A DNA stretch of 64,000 nucleotides from Trebouxia sp. TZW2008. Its lineage: Eukaryota; Chlorophyta; Trebouxiophyceae; Trebouxiales; Trebouxiaceae. The stretch lies in contig BDIU01000081.1 in assembly GCA_002118135.1 (NCBI GenBank), positions 102,415 through 166,414 on the forward strand, read 5' to 3'. Below are positions 21,901 to 33,900 of this stretch, in pieces (the first letter of the stretch is position 1; every line of letters starts with the position of its first letter). The notes beneath the pieces are model-generated. The model was not told the origin of the DNA, did not search any database, and worked only from the letters and a program-made list of their open reading frames with translations. A program made the position numbers and the translations under genes.

Positions 21901-24900
21901 CACAGCACGTCTAAACGACACACATGCAGTGCAGCAGCTCAGGATGCAAGCGTGCAAAGCAGACACTTTCTTGAGCTCATGAGCGCTGAGGCCCTTGGAG
22001 AAGCAGCAGCTGCCGCTGCACATTTGAACAACTCACATGCAATGCAGCAGTTCAGCATACACAGCATGCCAAGCAGGCAATACCTTGAGCTCATGAGCGC
22101 TGAGGCCCTTGCAGCTGCCACAGCACGTCTAAACGACACACATGCAGTGCAGCAGCTCAGGATGCAAAGCGTGCATAGCAGGCACTTTCTTGAGCTCATG
22201 AGCGCTGAGGCCCTTGAAGCTGCCACAGCACGTCTAAACAACACACATGCAGTGCAGCAGCTCAGGATGCAAGCGTGCAAAGCAGACGCTTTCTTGAGCT
22301 CATGAGCGCTGAGGCCCTTGGAGAAGCAGCAGCTACCGCTGCACATTTAAACAACTCACATGCAATGCAGCAGTTCAGCATACACAGCATGCCAAGCAGG
22401 CAATACCTTGAGCTCAAGAGCGCTGAGGCCCTTAAAGCCAGCAGCTGCCATAACTAATGTGAAAGATTGACACACACTGCCCCAGGGTGCAAAGCATGCA
22501 AAGCGGGCACTAACATGAGCTCATGAGCGCTGAGGCCCTTTGGATCCAGCAGCTGCCATCATGCACTCAAGGGGGTTAGGTGTCTTTGGCATCAGCTCAG
22601 CATGCAAGGCAGACACAACCTCATGAGCGCTAAAGCCCTTGCATACAGCATATTTGAATTATCAGAGCATGCACTGCACCAGCTCAGCATGCACAGCAGG
22701 GAATACCTTGAGCTCATGAGCGCTGAGGCCCTTGACAGCAGCAGCTGCCACATGACATGCAATTGCATCAGCTGACAATGCAGAGCATGCAAAGCGGGCG
22801 CTACCTTGAGCTCATGAGCGCTGAGGCCCTTGGCAGGAGCAGCTGCCGCAGCAGATTCAAAAGGCTGACATGCACTGTAGTACCTCAGCATGCACAGCAT
22901 GCAAAGCAGGCTCTACCTTGAGCTCATGAGCGCTGAGGCCGTTGACAGCAAGGGCTGCTGCAGCATATTGAGAAATTCAAAAGTGCACCAGCTCAGCATG
23001 CAAAGCGGGCTCTACCTTGAGCTCATGAGCACTGAGGCCCTTGGCAGCAGCAGCTGCCGCTGCATCTGCTGCAGCAGCTGCGTCACGCTCTGCTGCTCTT
23101 GCTTCCTGCTCAGCACGCCTCTCCCTCCTCTTCTGCCTGCTGCTTATCTCCTCTGCAAAGGGAGCCAGGGCCTCTGGTGGTAGCAGGGGGGTTAAGTCCA
23201 CCTCAGCCAGTTTGAATGCTCCTGCAGCAATGTAAGTGTTTGCAGTCATATCATGGTTTGACAACGTGGGGGCCTGCGGCCAAATGCATTTACTGGTGGC
23301 CACTGTTAGCAGCAATTGGGGCATGCATGTCTGAATAGAGATGCTGTCACCACACAAACGAAGAGACAGGTGTAACAACCCCACTTGACACAGGAAGATG
23401 AGCAATCAGGCAAGAAGCCTCTCCCAAGCTCTGTGTCATATGTTGTGTCATATGTTGAACTGCACTGTTCAAGGGCACCGATGGACAAAATGCTGTGATA
23501 GGGCAGAGTGAACAAGAGATAGGTGCAACAGCCTCACCTGACAAAGGCAGATGACAATGTGGCTCAAAAAACTCTGTAAAGCTTTGTGTCATAGGGTGTG
23601 TCGTATATTGATCTGCACTGACAGACAAAGTGCTGTTACAGGGCAGAGTGGTAATGTCGAGAAGTCTGATGGTCTCACCTGACAACGGCAGATGAGCAAG
23701 ATGCTTCATGCGCTTGCGCGTAGCATCCGTCTGAACCATCTCTTCAATCTCCAGAATGTGTCCCGCTACCTGCACAAGCATGCATGGTGATGTATGCACA
23801 TAAGGACCATAAGCTGTATACAGCTGTGTGCATATGAATTGACAGTGCCGAGTGCAGTTGATGGCTGTAGAACATGTCCTGGTACCTGCAAACAAGGGAC
23901 AGTGTAAGCTGCAAATGATGACTGTAGAAGGTATCCAGCGACCTCCATACAAGCTGACAGTGCCAGGCGCAGTTGACTGGCCCCATCTAGCGAGGTACAT
24001 TGGGCAACCGTGCATTTCTGCAAGTCTTCTCTAGGCAGTGGCATGGTGCACAATAAGCTTTGCAGTGTTTGCAATACAGGCTGTGTCTTAACTTTGCAGG
24101 TGTTGCGCAGCACTGTAACCTCATGTGAGGGCATTCCAGCTGACATTTTAGCAAATGCTCTCACACCAGTGTGATGTGAGCTGGCGCCAGCAATTGGACA
24201 GCAGGAGATGCAGATGTTTAGTAGTGGTCTTAACCATGATTGGCATTGTGAATGGGCAGCATTAAGAACTTGCTTATTCACCATAAACACAAAATAGCAA
24301 GGCATCCTGCACCTGCCTGACATGTCTCTGCACAAATGTATAAGGGCAATGCAGAGGGACTGAGCCTTAGCCCTCACACATCTAGCATCTCTGCCAGATT
24401 CTGTGCTTGTGGTCACATTCTTCGTAGGCAAAGTGACGGGAAAGGTGCAACGACATGACTCACCTCAGAAGGACAGGCAGCGTAAGAGCCATAATGCGCA
24501 AGGAGGGCGCGGGACAATAGGGGATGCAGGAAGACACACTGGCCATCGGCAGACTGGTAGAAGTAGAACTCTGTTGATGGCGGTTGGGCACTCTGTGTGA
24601 TGCCGCTTGCAGCTGGCAAAGCACCTACAAATGTGACAGTGTGTTGATCTGTGTTTGTGCATTCCCCAACAGCAAGCTGGTTGGGATAGAATAAGGTTGA
24701 CGGCAAATGAGCAATTCCTGTGATGGCGGCTGCAGATGTAACAACCTGCGAGCATGACAATGTGTTGACATTGACGTCACTGCCTAGCAGGTGGCTGCTC
24801 AAATACTGACATCAGGTATGAAGCTAGCTTTTGCATCAGGAAATTTAGCACAGCACAAATTCAACGAAGTTGCATAATGGTTTTAGCAGCGCAATGAGCG

Positions 24901-27900
24901 TCCATGCTGCTGGACAGTACAGAAGGAATGAACTTAGCTAGCTTGACATCAGCAAAAGCTTTTGCGGGCAAAGCTGCATCACAACACAGTTGGCTCATCG
25001 ATAGAAACAAGCAGCAGATAGACCCGGCAGGATGTATGCTGCAGCCGATTGCTTGATGCTAGCAGCATTAGCAATATTGCTAGCATGGCAGCACTCAAGA
25101 TACACCATCTTGTAAGTGGCTGCAGCAGCGACTAACCAGCTAGCTAGACACCAGCAAAAGCTTTTGTGGGCAACAGAATATCACAACACAGTTGACTGGT
25201 TGATAGACACAAGCAGCAGGTAGACCCAGCAGGACGTATGCTGCAACCACATGCACAATGCCCGCAGCATAGGCAATATTGCTGGAAACCACAGCAGCAT
25301 TCATGGTTCACCGAATGACAAGTGGCTGCAGCAGCGACTAATCACCTGGTGCACCCTGAATGGTGCCATGGTGCAGTATCGCGAGTGCAGCTTAGGTCAT
25401 GCAACTAGCCACACCATAATGTGAGCTTGCTGCAGGCACTTGCTGGTTGTGTGTGCCAGTGACACGCTTGCTGGCAAAGGACACACGATGTCCACGTCGA
25501 CAACTCAGCACATGCCGCAGATACAGAACACAGCAGAACTGTAAGGCATATTTCAACATCAATGCAACGAAAACCTCACAAGCATTCTTGACCCGTGCAT
25601 GTTGCCGTTTGATGTCACACTATTTTCTTGCATTGGAATGTACTCAAGACCTGACACTGCTTGAGCACTTACCTGACGTAGGTTCAGAAGACACAGCAAG
25701 CGCACTAGCATCTTGCGCTGTCTGAGATGAATCAGCATCATTCTCAGCCTGAGCGTGGGTGCCAGCTGTGGCCACAGCTGCTTGCTGCATGGGCTGACCC
25801 TCCTCCTCTTCATCATCAGAGAAGGCAGGCTGAAGGGCAGTAGCAGCTGCAGGGGCGGGGCTGGTGGCAGAGGAGCCCTTGCCAGGAAGGCGTACAAGGG
25901 GGCTCAAGCGGGGCCTGGGTGTGACTGAAGCTGCAGGAAAGAAAAAGAATCAACACAGACAGGAACAGTAGAAGAATAAGAGGAATACAGGACAGCAGCA
26001 GCCGCAGGGGCAGGGCTGGTAGTGATCGAGCCTTTGCCAGGACGGCTGAAGCTGCAGGAGAAAAGGAAGAGTCAACTCAAACCGAGGCAGCATGGGCACT
26101 AACAAAAGGAAAGTGATGACAGGCAAATCCACGCACAAGCTCTTTTTGGTGCAAGCAATCTTGACATAGCTTTGTGCTGATCAGACCGGTGCTTGAATTC
26201 AGCAATGCATGCTGTGTGTATTGCAAACAATGACATCATGCTGATGCTGCTCATTCCGATGATGACAATTGCTAAAAAGAGATGTATAGATTAGATAGCC
26301 AGCAAGGATTGGCTTTTTGGCAGCAGCCCAACCTGTTGTATTAGCTTGAGCAGGTTTGACAGGAGTGGAAGACGACGACAGGGATGGGAACAGGGCTTGC
26401 CTATGGGCCTCTTTGCTGGCTGCATCCCGTTGCTCTTCAGCAGCGTGCACGGCAGCGGTGGAAAACTGCACACACCAAAACAAGGCTTTGCAAATCCGTC
26501 ATACAATGCACATCCTACAACTACTTTGGTCAATGATCGGAACACACAGACTTCGACCCACCTGCTCAGTCGCATGCTCAATGTAGATATACTAATGCAA
26601 AATTTCCCAGTGCTGCATACTTCATCACCGCTTACCGCTATATGATGTAGATACTGTACAATGTTCATCAATGACAGAATGTTCAAGACCTGGCCCCACC
26701 TACTTGACGAAAGCAATGGCCTCTCATGCCACAACAGCAGGGTCAGCCATCTCACTGGCAGTTTGTTCAGTGGCATTTCTCAGTTTTGATATGCTTTCAC
26801 ATATCTTCTGACCCTACGTGAATGGTGACGACACACTGCCATACAATCTATATGTTATACACTGTGTTGATTGATGAATGCAACCTCAAAGACTTGGCCC
26901 CACCTGCTTGACGAAAGCAGTGGCCTCTCGTGCTACTACAGCAGGGTTAGCCATCTCACTGGCAGTTTGTTCAGTGGCATTCTCAGTTTTGATTTGCTTT
27001 CACATATTTTCTGACCCTACGTAAATCGTGATGACACACTGCCATACAATCTATATGTTTATACACTGTGTTGCATGCCATCTCAAAGATTTGGCCCCAC
27101 CTGCTTGACAAAGGCAATTGCCTCTCGTGCCACTACAGCAGGGTCAGCCATCTCGCTTGCAGCTTGTTCCGTTGCATTCTCCATCCTAAGGCGCTGCTGT
27201 CGCTCTGCCCAAGTGCCTGCCCTGCTGGCTAATGCATCCATTGCAGCATACAAGTAAGGAGCCTCTTGTGCTGCATCCCACCCACCTTCTGCTGTCAACT
27301 GCATACCATGTCAGAAATTTCCAACGCCATTTGTGTTGGGGAACAAAGCAGGGCAGCCAGGCAGGGTCAGCCATCCCGCTTGCAGCTTGTTCAGTGGCCT
27401 TTTCAATTCTGAGGCGCTGCTGTCACTCTGCTCAAGTGCCCGCCCTGCTGGCTAATGCATATATTGCAGCATACAGGTAAGGTGCTTCCTGTGCTGCATC
27501 CCACCCGCCTTCTATTGTCAACTGCATAGCATGACAGCAAGTCTTCGATGCTACGTAGATGGGTTTTTGAAAGGGTCTTGCTTGCAGCTTGTTCAGTTGC
27601 ATTTTCCATCCTAAGGCGCTGCTGTCGCTCTGCCCAAGCGCCTGCTCTGCTGGCTAATGCAGCCATTGCAGCATACAGGTAAGGTGCTTCCTGTGCTGCA
27701 TCCCACCCTCCTTCTGCTGTCAACTGCATGCAACAGAACCACAGCATCGAGAAATGAGCTTGCTTACGGTTCACATCTGTTGCAGCATACAGGTAAGGTG
27801 CTTCCTGTGCTGCATCCCACCCACCTTCTGCTGTCAACTACATGAAACAAGATTGCTTGTTCAACATCGTATGGGTGGTGTTGCTCTGACCAAGTGCCTG

Positions 27901-30900
27901 CCCTGCTGGCTAATACATCCATTGCAACATACAAGTGGGAGCCGCTTGTGCTGCATCCCACCCTCCTTCTGCTGTCAACTGCATGTCAAAGAGTCACTCC
28001 TTGAGGTGTTGTACAAATACAGGCCAAATATGTGAAGGGCCATCAAATGATAGGCAGTAGCTTAGTGAGTTGCAGCATACAGGTAGGGAGCTGCTTGGGT
28101 TACATCCCACCCACCTTTTGCTGTCAACTGCATGCAGAGACAGCAATACACAAACCCTTTGTACTTATATTGTACTTATAAACATATGAAAGGCTGTCAT
28201 GTGATGTGACAGTGGCAAAGTGCATTGCAACAAAGACTGCAGGCCTGTTGTGCTGCTCGCCCGCCTTCTGCTGTCGACTGCATATATCAAAGATGCTACA
28301 GGAATGAAAAGCATGACAGACATCAGGTTTGTGACCAGGATTGTTAACACCCAGTGCGCAGCGTCCATTGCAGTGGACGGGTGCAAATCATGGTGGAGCC
28401 TCGTTTGCTGCACCTCCCCTGCCTTCTGCTGTCAACTACGCATCAGCAGAGCAAATTTTTGATGATGTGTTGACCCAAAGCATGGACAGGGCCAGCTAGA
28501 TATGTCTTCAGTGGGTACACAAGCTAAGCCTCTTGTGCTGCTTCCTATTTGCCTTCTGCTGTCAATCACATGCAAGATAAGCACTTTCAAAAGTGTCCTT
28601 CAAACACAGAATGTGCGCAGGGGAATTGATGGTATGACAGTTGGCCAAGTGCAATGCAGCACAGCCTGCAAGCTGTTTGTGCTGACCGACAGCAGCAGCA
28701 TAACAGAAAGCACAGACAGCTTCAGCACAATCTCAGCTGCAGACACCCTCAGATCCACTCAACTCACCAGCTGGGGCGTACATTTGCTCGCGATTTACGT
28801 CACAGGGCACGAGCAAGCTGTTTGTGCTGCATCCCAACTGCCTTCTGCTGTCCTAACTGCTTGTGAACAACATGCCAAATGACTTAGAAGCATGGCAGGC
28901 ATGATCAGTGTAACCATGACGGACCATGTTTTTGTAGTGCGTGGTCCATGAAGTATGCATTGCACATTCCTGCCATGTTAGATCATTCAGCATGATTGGC
29001 TACAGCAGTGACAGCAAGTAGGTAAAGTGCGCAAGTGCCTTCTGCTGTCAACCACATCCAAGCAAAGCACGCTCTTTGATGCCATGCGAGGCAAGAGCTT
29101 GAGCGAGATCATTGCTATGGGTTTCACAGCAGCTGCATGTACTGCAGCATACAGGTTGATACCCTGGGGTACTGCATCCTGGCAGCTTCTGCTCTCAACT
29201 GCATGATATAGACGGCTGTGGAAGCAGGATGTGGGGATCTCAAGGCGTCTTTTGCGAGTGCTTACTCCGCTGACCTTGACAATCACCGCAGCACACTGAT
29301 AGCAAGCACAATGACGCAGCCAGCTTCTGCTCGGTTTCATGAGTGCGCCATGTTGTGGATACAATTCAGAGGCGCACAGACAGTCATGAATGTGTTCACC
29401 TAACAAGACAAGGCTTGTGCCACACACCCAGGACATGTGATAGAAAGTATGTAGACATTTGATATAATTGTCACAGGTAATTCAAGGGCCAGAGGAGCTG
29501 TTCAAAAGCAACACAGGACTGTGGGACATGCTTTGGGTGTTCTGTGTTTCAGCTCTTAAAGCAAATCTAAAAAGGCAGATGCAGCTGCAGCATCAGCAGG
29601 CCCGTGGCACAGGCAGACAATGCACCGCACAGCACAGAACGGCATAGCGCCGCTCCTTTAGCACATCACAGGGCAGTGCAGTGCAGCATAGCAGAGCATA
29701 GCGCCGCTCCAGGCACTTTAGCAAAGCACAAGCCAGCACAGCGCAGCACAGCAAAACCAGCACAGCATAGACTAGACCAGACCAGCCTACAAGCACAGCC
29801 TAGCCCAGCCCAGCCCAACCCAGCCCAGCACAGCGCAGCACAGAGCAGCACAGCGCAGCCCAGGGCAGGGCAGCACAGCACAGCACAGCACAGCACACCT
29901 GCACTGCGTATGCTGCCAGCTCCTCAGCAGCAGCCTTCCAGAAAGCCTTGCCATCTTTGACTGTGGTGAACTTGGCATATTTGTTGAAGGTACTGTTGCT
30001 ACTGCCAGCATTGCCATGCCTCTTGTGCTTGTGATGCCCCTTGGCGTCTGGTTTGGGTGTGGTCCCTTTGCCGTCTTTGCTCTCTGCCTGCAAGCATCCA
30101 AATCACTACAGTCTAAATCTGATCCTTGAGTTGCGTCCGATGTGGACTTTGCACACTTGTTGAAGCCACTGCCAGCATTTCCATGCCTCTTGTGCTTGTG
30201 ATGCCCCTCGATTTGGTGGGTTTTGCTCTCTGCCTGCAAGCAGCCAAATCACCGCAGTCAAAGCCAACACGTCCAGAGTCGAGAGTGCATTCTGTTGCAA
30301 TCAGAACGCAAGGCATCTCTTGCCCTATAGTCGTTGGAGCATTTCGGATTGCATGGTCTCAGGTGTGCGAAAAGCTACATCTGCATTCTGCAGCCAAATC
30401 TGCTTCTAGTCTTTTAGATGCATCCTACATGCAGTGTAGGCATGATGGTCTACAGGTTCCAGCTAAACAGCACTGAATCATGAGCCAACTGTCAGGCAGC
30501 AGGGAGGCATCATAGCTGGCAGCTGCGCAACTGATGGTGCAATGAGATGCTTTATGCAGTACCCTCCCCCCCCTTGAGTCATTAGTTTTGCCTGCTTGAC
30601 TGGCGACTGGATATGTATTCAGGATGCTAGTGCTACTGCAAATGCAATATGTAGTAGGCTCACCCGCTTGCCACCAGCTTTGCTTGCTCAAGTAGCAGCT
30701 GGGCTTGTGTCTGTGGTGACCGTACAACAAACTCCCGGATGTACTAGGCTCACCTTGACACTAGCTTTGCCTTTTTGACTTGCAGCTGGACTTGTCTCTG
30801 AGGTGGAGGCAGAATCCTTGGACCCCTTGCCAGGCCCCCAAGAGGAGGTGGAGGGCTTAGGGGGGCTGCTGCCAGCTGGCAGTGCACCCGGCACGTCTGA

Positions 30901-33900
30901 GTGTGAGGTTGTGCTTGGGACTTCTTTTGGGATGATGCTGTCCCTTGGACGCTGAAGAAGCTTGAAGCTGACTGTCTCATTAACCTGCATGGATGCCCTA
31001 AGTGAAAAGGGCACGTCTGAATCTGCACACTTGCTTGCTTGAAATCTGGAATCATGCTGTGCAAGGCTGAAGAAGCTTGACGCTGGCTACCTCATTATAG
31101 GCCTGACTCTTTATGCCTACATACAATGCCTAAAGGGTCTTTGGCCAAGAGCTGCATGTAAGGGCCAGAAGTACCATCAACGCTACAGGCAATTGCAGGC
31201 TGCAATGGACAATGCACACAATGTAGGTAAGAGTCTGAATGACAGTATGTCCTCCATGATGCTTGAGTTCCCTTGCTGCAACATGCACGCACACATAATC
31301 AGACAGAACTCCCTGACCAACAGTAGACCAGCTACAGGAAGGCATACACAGCTGCTATTGAATTGAACTTCACCTGAGGAACGTGGACACGCTGAATCTG
31401 TACAAGCTTGAGTTCCCTGGCTGCCACCATGCTATAGCACAGAGGGCACTTGGCTGCTTTCCTGAGATCCTCCCCACCCTGTGCCAAGCAAAGGTTTGTC
31501 CAAGCTGTAGCGTCGAACGTCATGTGGATGGTGTATTGACAATGACAAGATGAAGAAGTAGTCAGGAGTCAGCTTGCTGTAGCACGCGGTTGTTTGCAGC
31601 CTGACAGCAAAGGGCATGGCGCAGAACGCTGTCACACATGCACGTACTGGTGACCTTTTCTGACACTTGTGATTCGCACCAGATGCACAAGTGGGTGCTG
31701 TCAAAGTTTGGTCTAGATCAAAGCAGATCAGACTCATGTAGCTGAGATGGGATGCGTAATTTGCGCGCTCTTTACTTGTTGAATATGTACAGCAATGCAG
31801 GTAAGATGCAGCTGACACAAGGCAGCTTGCAAAAGTATGGATCATGGTATAGACAAACTCTCAGAGGCAACAGAATCACATGCAGCATTGCAAGAATAAC
31901 ATTGGTATGCAAGAAAGATAGCTGGCTGCTGCCTGTTTGAGCATCTAGCAACCACCCACCTGAGTCATCAGATGCTGCATGATGCTGTGGAAGGCAAACA
32001 CATGCCCACAAGGAGTAATTTGAGGGCACAGTGGATTTGTGTCCAGGCTTATGGGACACTGAACTTCTCCACCTGTCATCATCACCACCTGCAACAGTGA
32101 CGACTCATCAGCCAATGGCAATCAAGTATAAGTCATGACAAATGATGACGTACGACACCAACACATCAAAATATTGATCTGTTCGATCTTGGCTACAAGA
32201 CATGAAATCTCTGTGAGATGAGCCTGTACTACAAAACATGAAAGCTCCTTGAGATGAGCCTGTATAACGCTGGATTGCAAGAAGCAGAAGTGATTATGAC
32301 CAGTCATCATACTTTGCAGTTATGAGGCATGCAACGGTAGCACCACAACGTATTCAATCACCTCTGTATGGTTGAAAGCAGCAGCATAAGCTGCATTTGT
32401 TAGCATGACTCCCATTCTCAGCTGTTGGAAACCAGGATGCTGTCCACAGATCAGAAAAGAGGCTGTGCAGGGATGTGTGTACAGCTCCATTGTCACAGAG
32501 TCTTTCTTCATCTGGGGAATCCAGCATGCAGGTGTCTACTAGCTGGGCATTGGACATCACTTGATGGGTTTGCTTGTAATCTACGCACTACAAATTCAAG
32601 GCATGTCAAACCCACTTGAAAAGGGAACTCTGTTGGTATGCCGGCTCTTGCCTGACTGAGGAAGTACAACGTTCAACAACAGATGTCACAAAGGCAGCTT
32701 CTTCCAGGGATTGTCAGTGTTGCAGCGCAACCTCGTGCAGTCTGTGCAAACCCAGTTGTCATGCCAATTTCGAGACACAGACCTGCACAATGCTGTCCCA
32801 ATCCAGCATCAGATCCGCATCAGCCTCATGTTTCCTCAAGTTCCCAGCATCTGAGACCAGAAATCTGAAGTTGGCTTGCAGGAACTTGTTCCTGTTGTAG
32901 GGCATGGGCTTGGCAGCAGGCCGGCGGTGGCCACCTCTCCCCCGGCTGTCATTATGGCCCCTGCCCCTGCCATGCTGACCATAGGAGTAGTGTTGGAAGT
33001 TGAGCAAGTGATTTGCACTAGAGTAGGTCCTGTTTGATGGGCTTCTACCCAATGGGGACTGCTCAGGTGCTGATGGTACGGCATCAGAGGCTGTTGCATG
33101 CATGTGGGTGTTGCTCCCAACACCATCTGATGCATTCACATCTGAGCGTGCTTGACTGTGGGTTGCTTGCGCCCTTCCATGACCCCTGAACACCGCACTC
33201 ATGCAGTGAACAGCACAGGGGAGCAGATGCAAAAGCTTGTGACCAAGCGTTTGTAGGCCACTGTTCACAGTGCGTTTTCACCTGCCATGCTCTGCTGACC
33301 TATCACCCTTGTGACTGCTTTGCCTGCCCTGAAAAGCTCTGCTTAGACCGCCTTCACTGGCTTTTGCTTTTCCTTGCATGCTACTCTGCACGCATAGTCA
33401 AAACATGCTAAAAGAATACAAACTGCAACCAAGCAGCACTAGGCATGCAGCGCCATGTTTGGTACTTCAAGAACTGTGACTGCTGGTAGGCCGATGAACA
33501 CAGGTGTTGATGATAGAATCACCTGCTGCTTTCGTCCTTCATGCCCTGAACGTGCAGCTGAATGCGCTACGTGTTGTTCGCTAGAACCAAGCTGTGGCTG
33601 TGTCGCTGTTGCTGCACCTGCATCAGTTGCAACATGTTTAGGTCACAGACTTATAGAGAGCTACATGGGCTGACTGCTCCAGGTACGTTCAAGACCGCTT
33701 TGCCAACCGTGTGCAAGCTGTACATAGCATAAACGAGGCACGGCATGTTGACGAGTGCGTGGCGTGGGACGGGTTGTGATCTCGCAGCACCTGGTTTGAA
33801 GGTTTGAGCGCTCGGATTGAGAGCACCCTGTGGTCCTGGTTTGGTGAAGCCATGTTGGGCAGGCTGATCGGAAGATTCAGGAAAGCTTGCAGGTGACTTT

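Noticed and set aside
21720..23016. Regular repeats that look at first like a CRISPR array or a repeat protein gene
   Set aside because: Units are imperfect, about 110 bp, contain an exon edge and donor, and the open frames shift between units. There are no cas genes and the setting is a eukaryotic intron.
29604..29960. Open frames rich in Ala/Gln/His or Cys/Ala/Leu on both strands
   Set aside because: They arise from the AGCACA simple tract and have no splice or family support.
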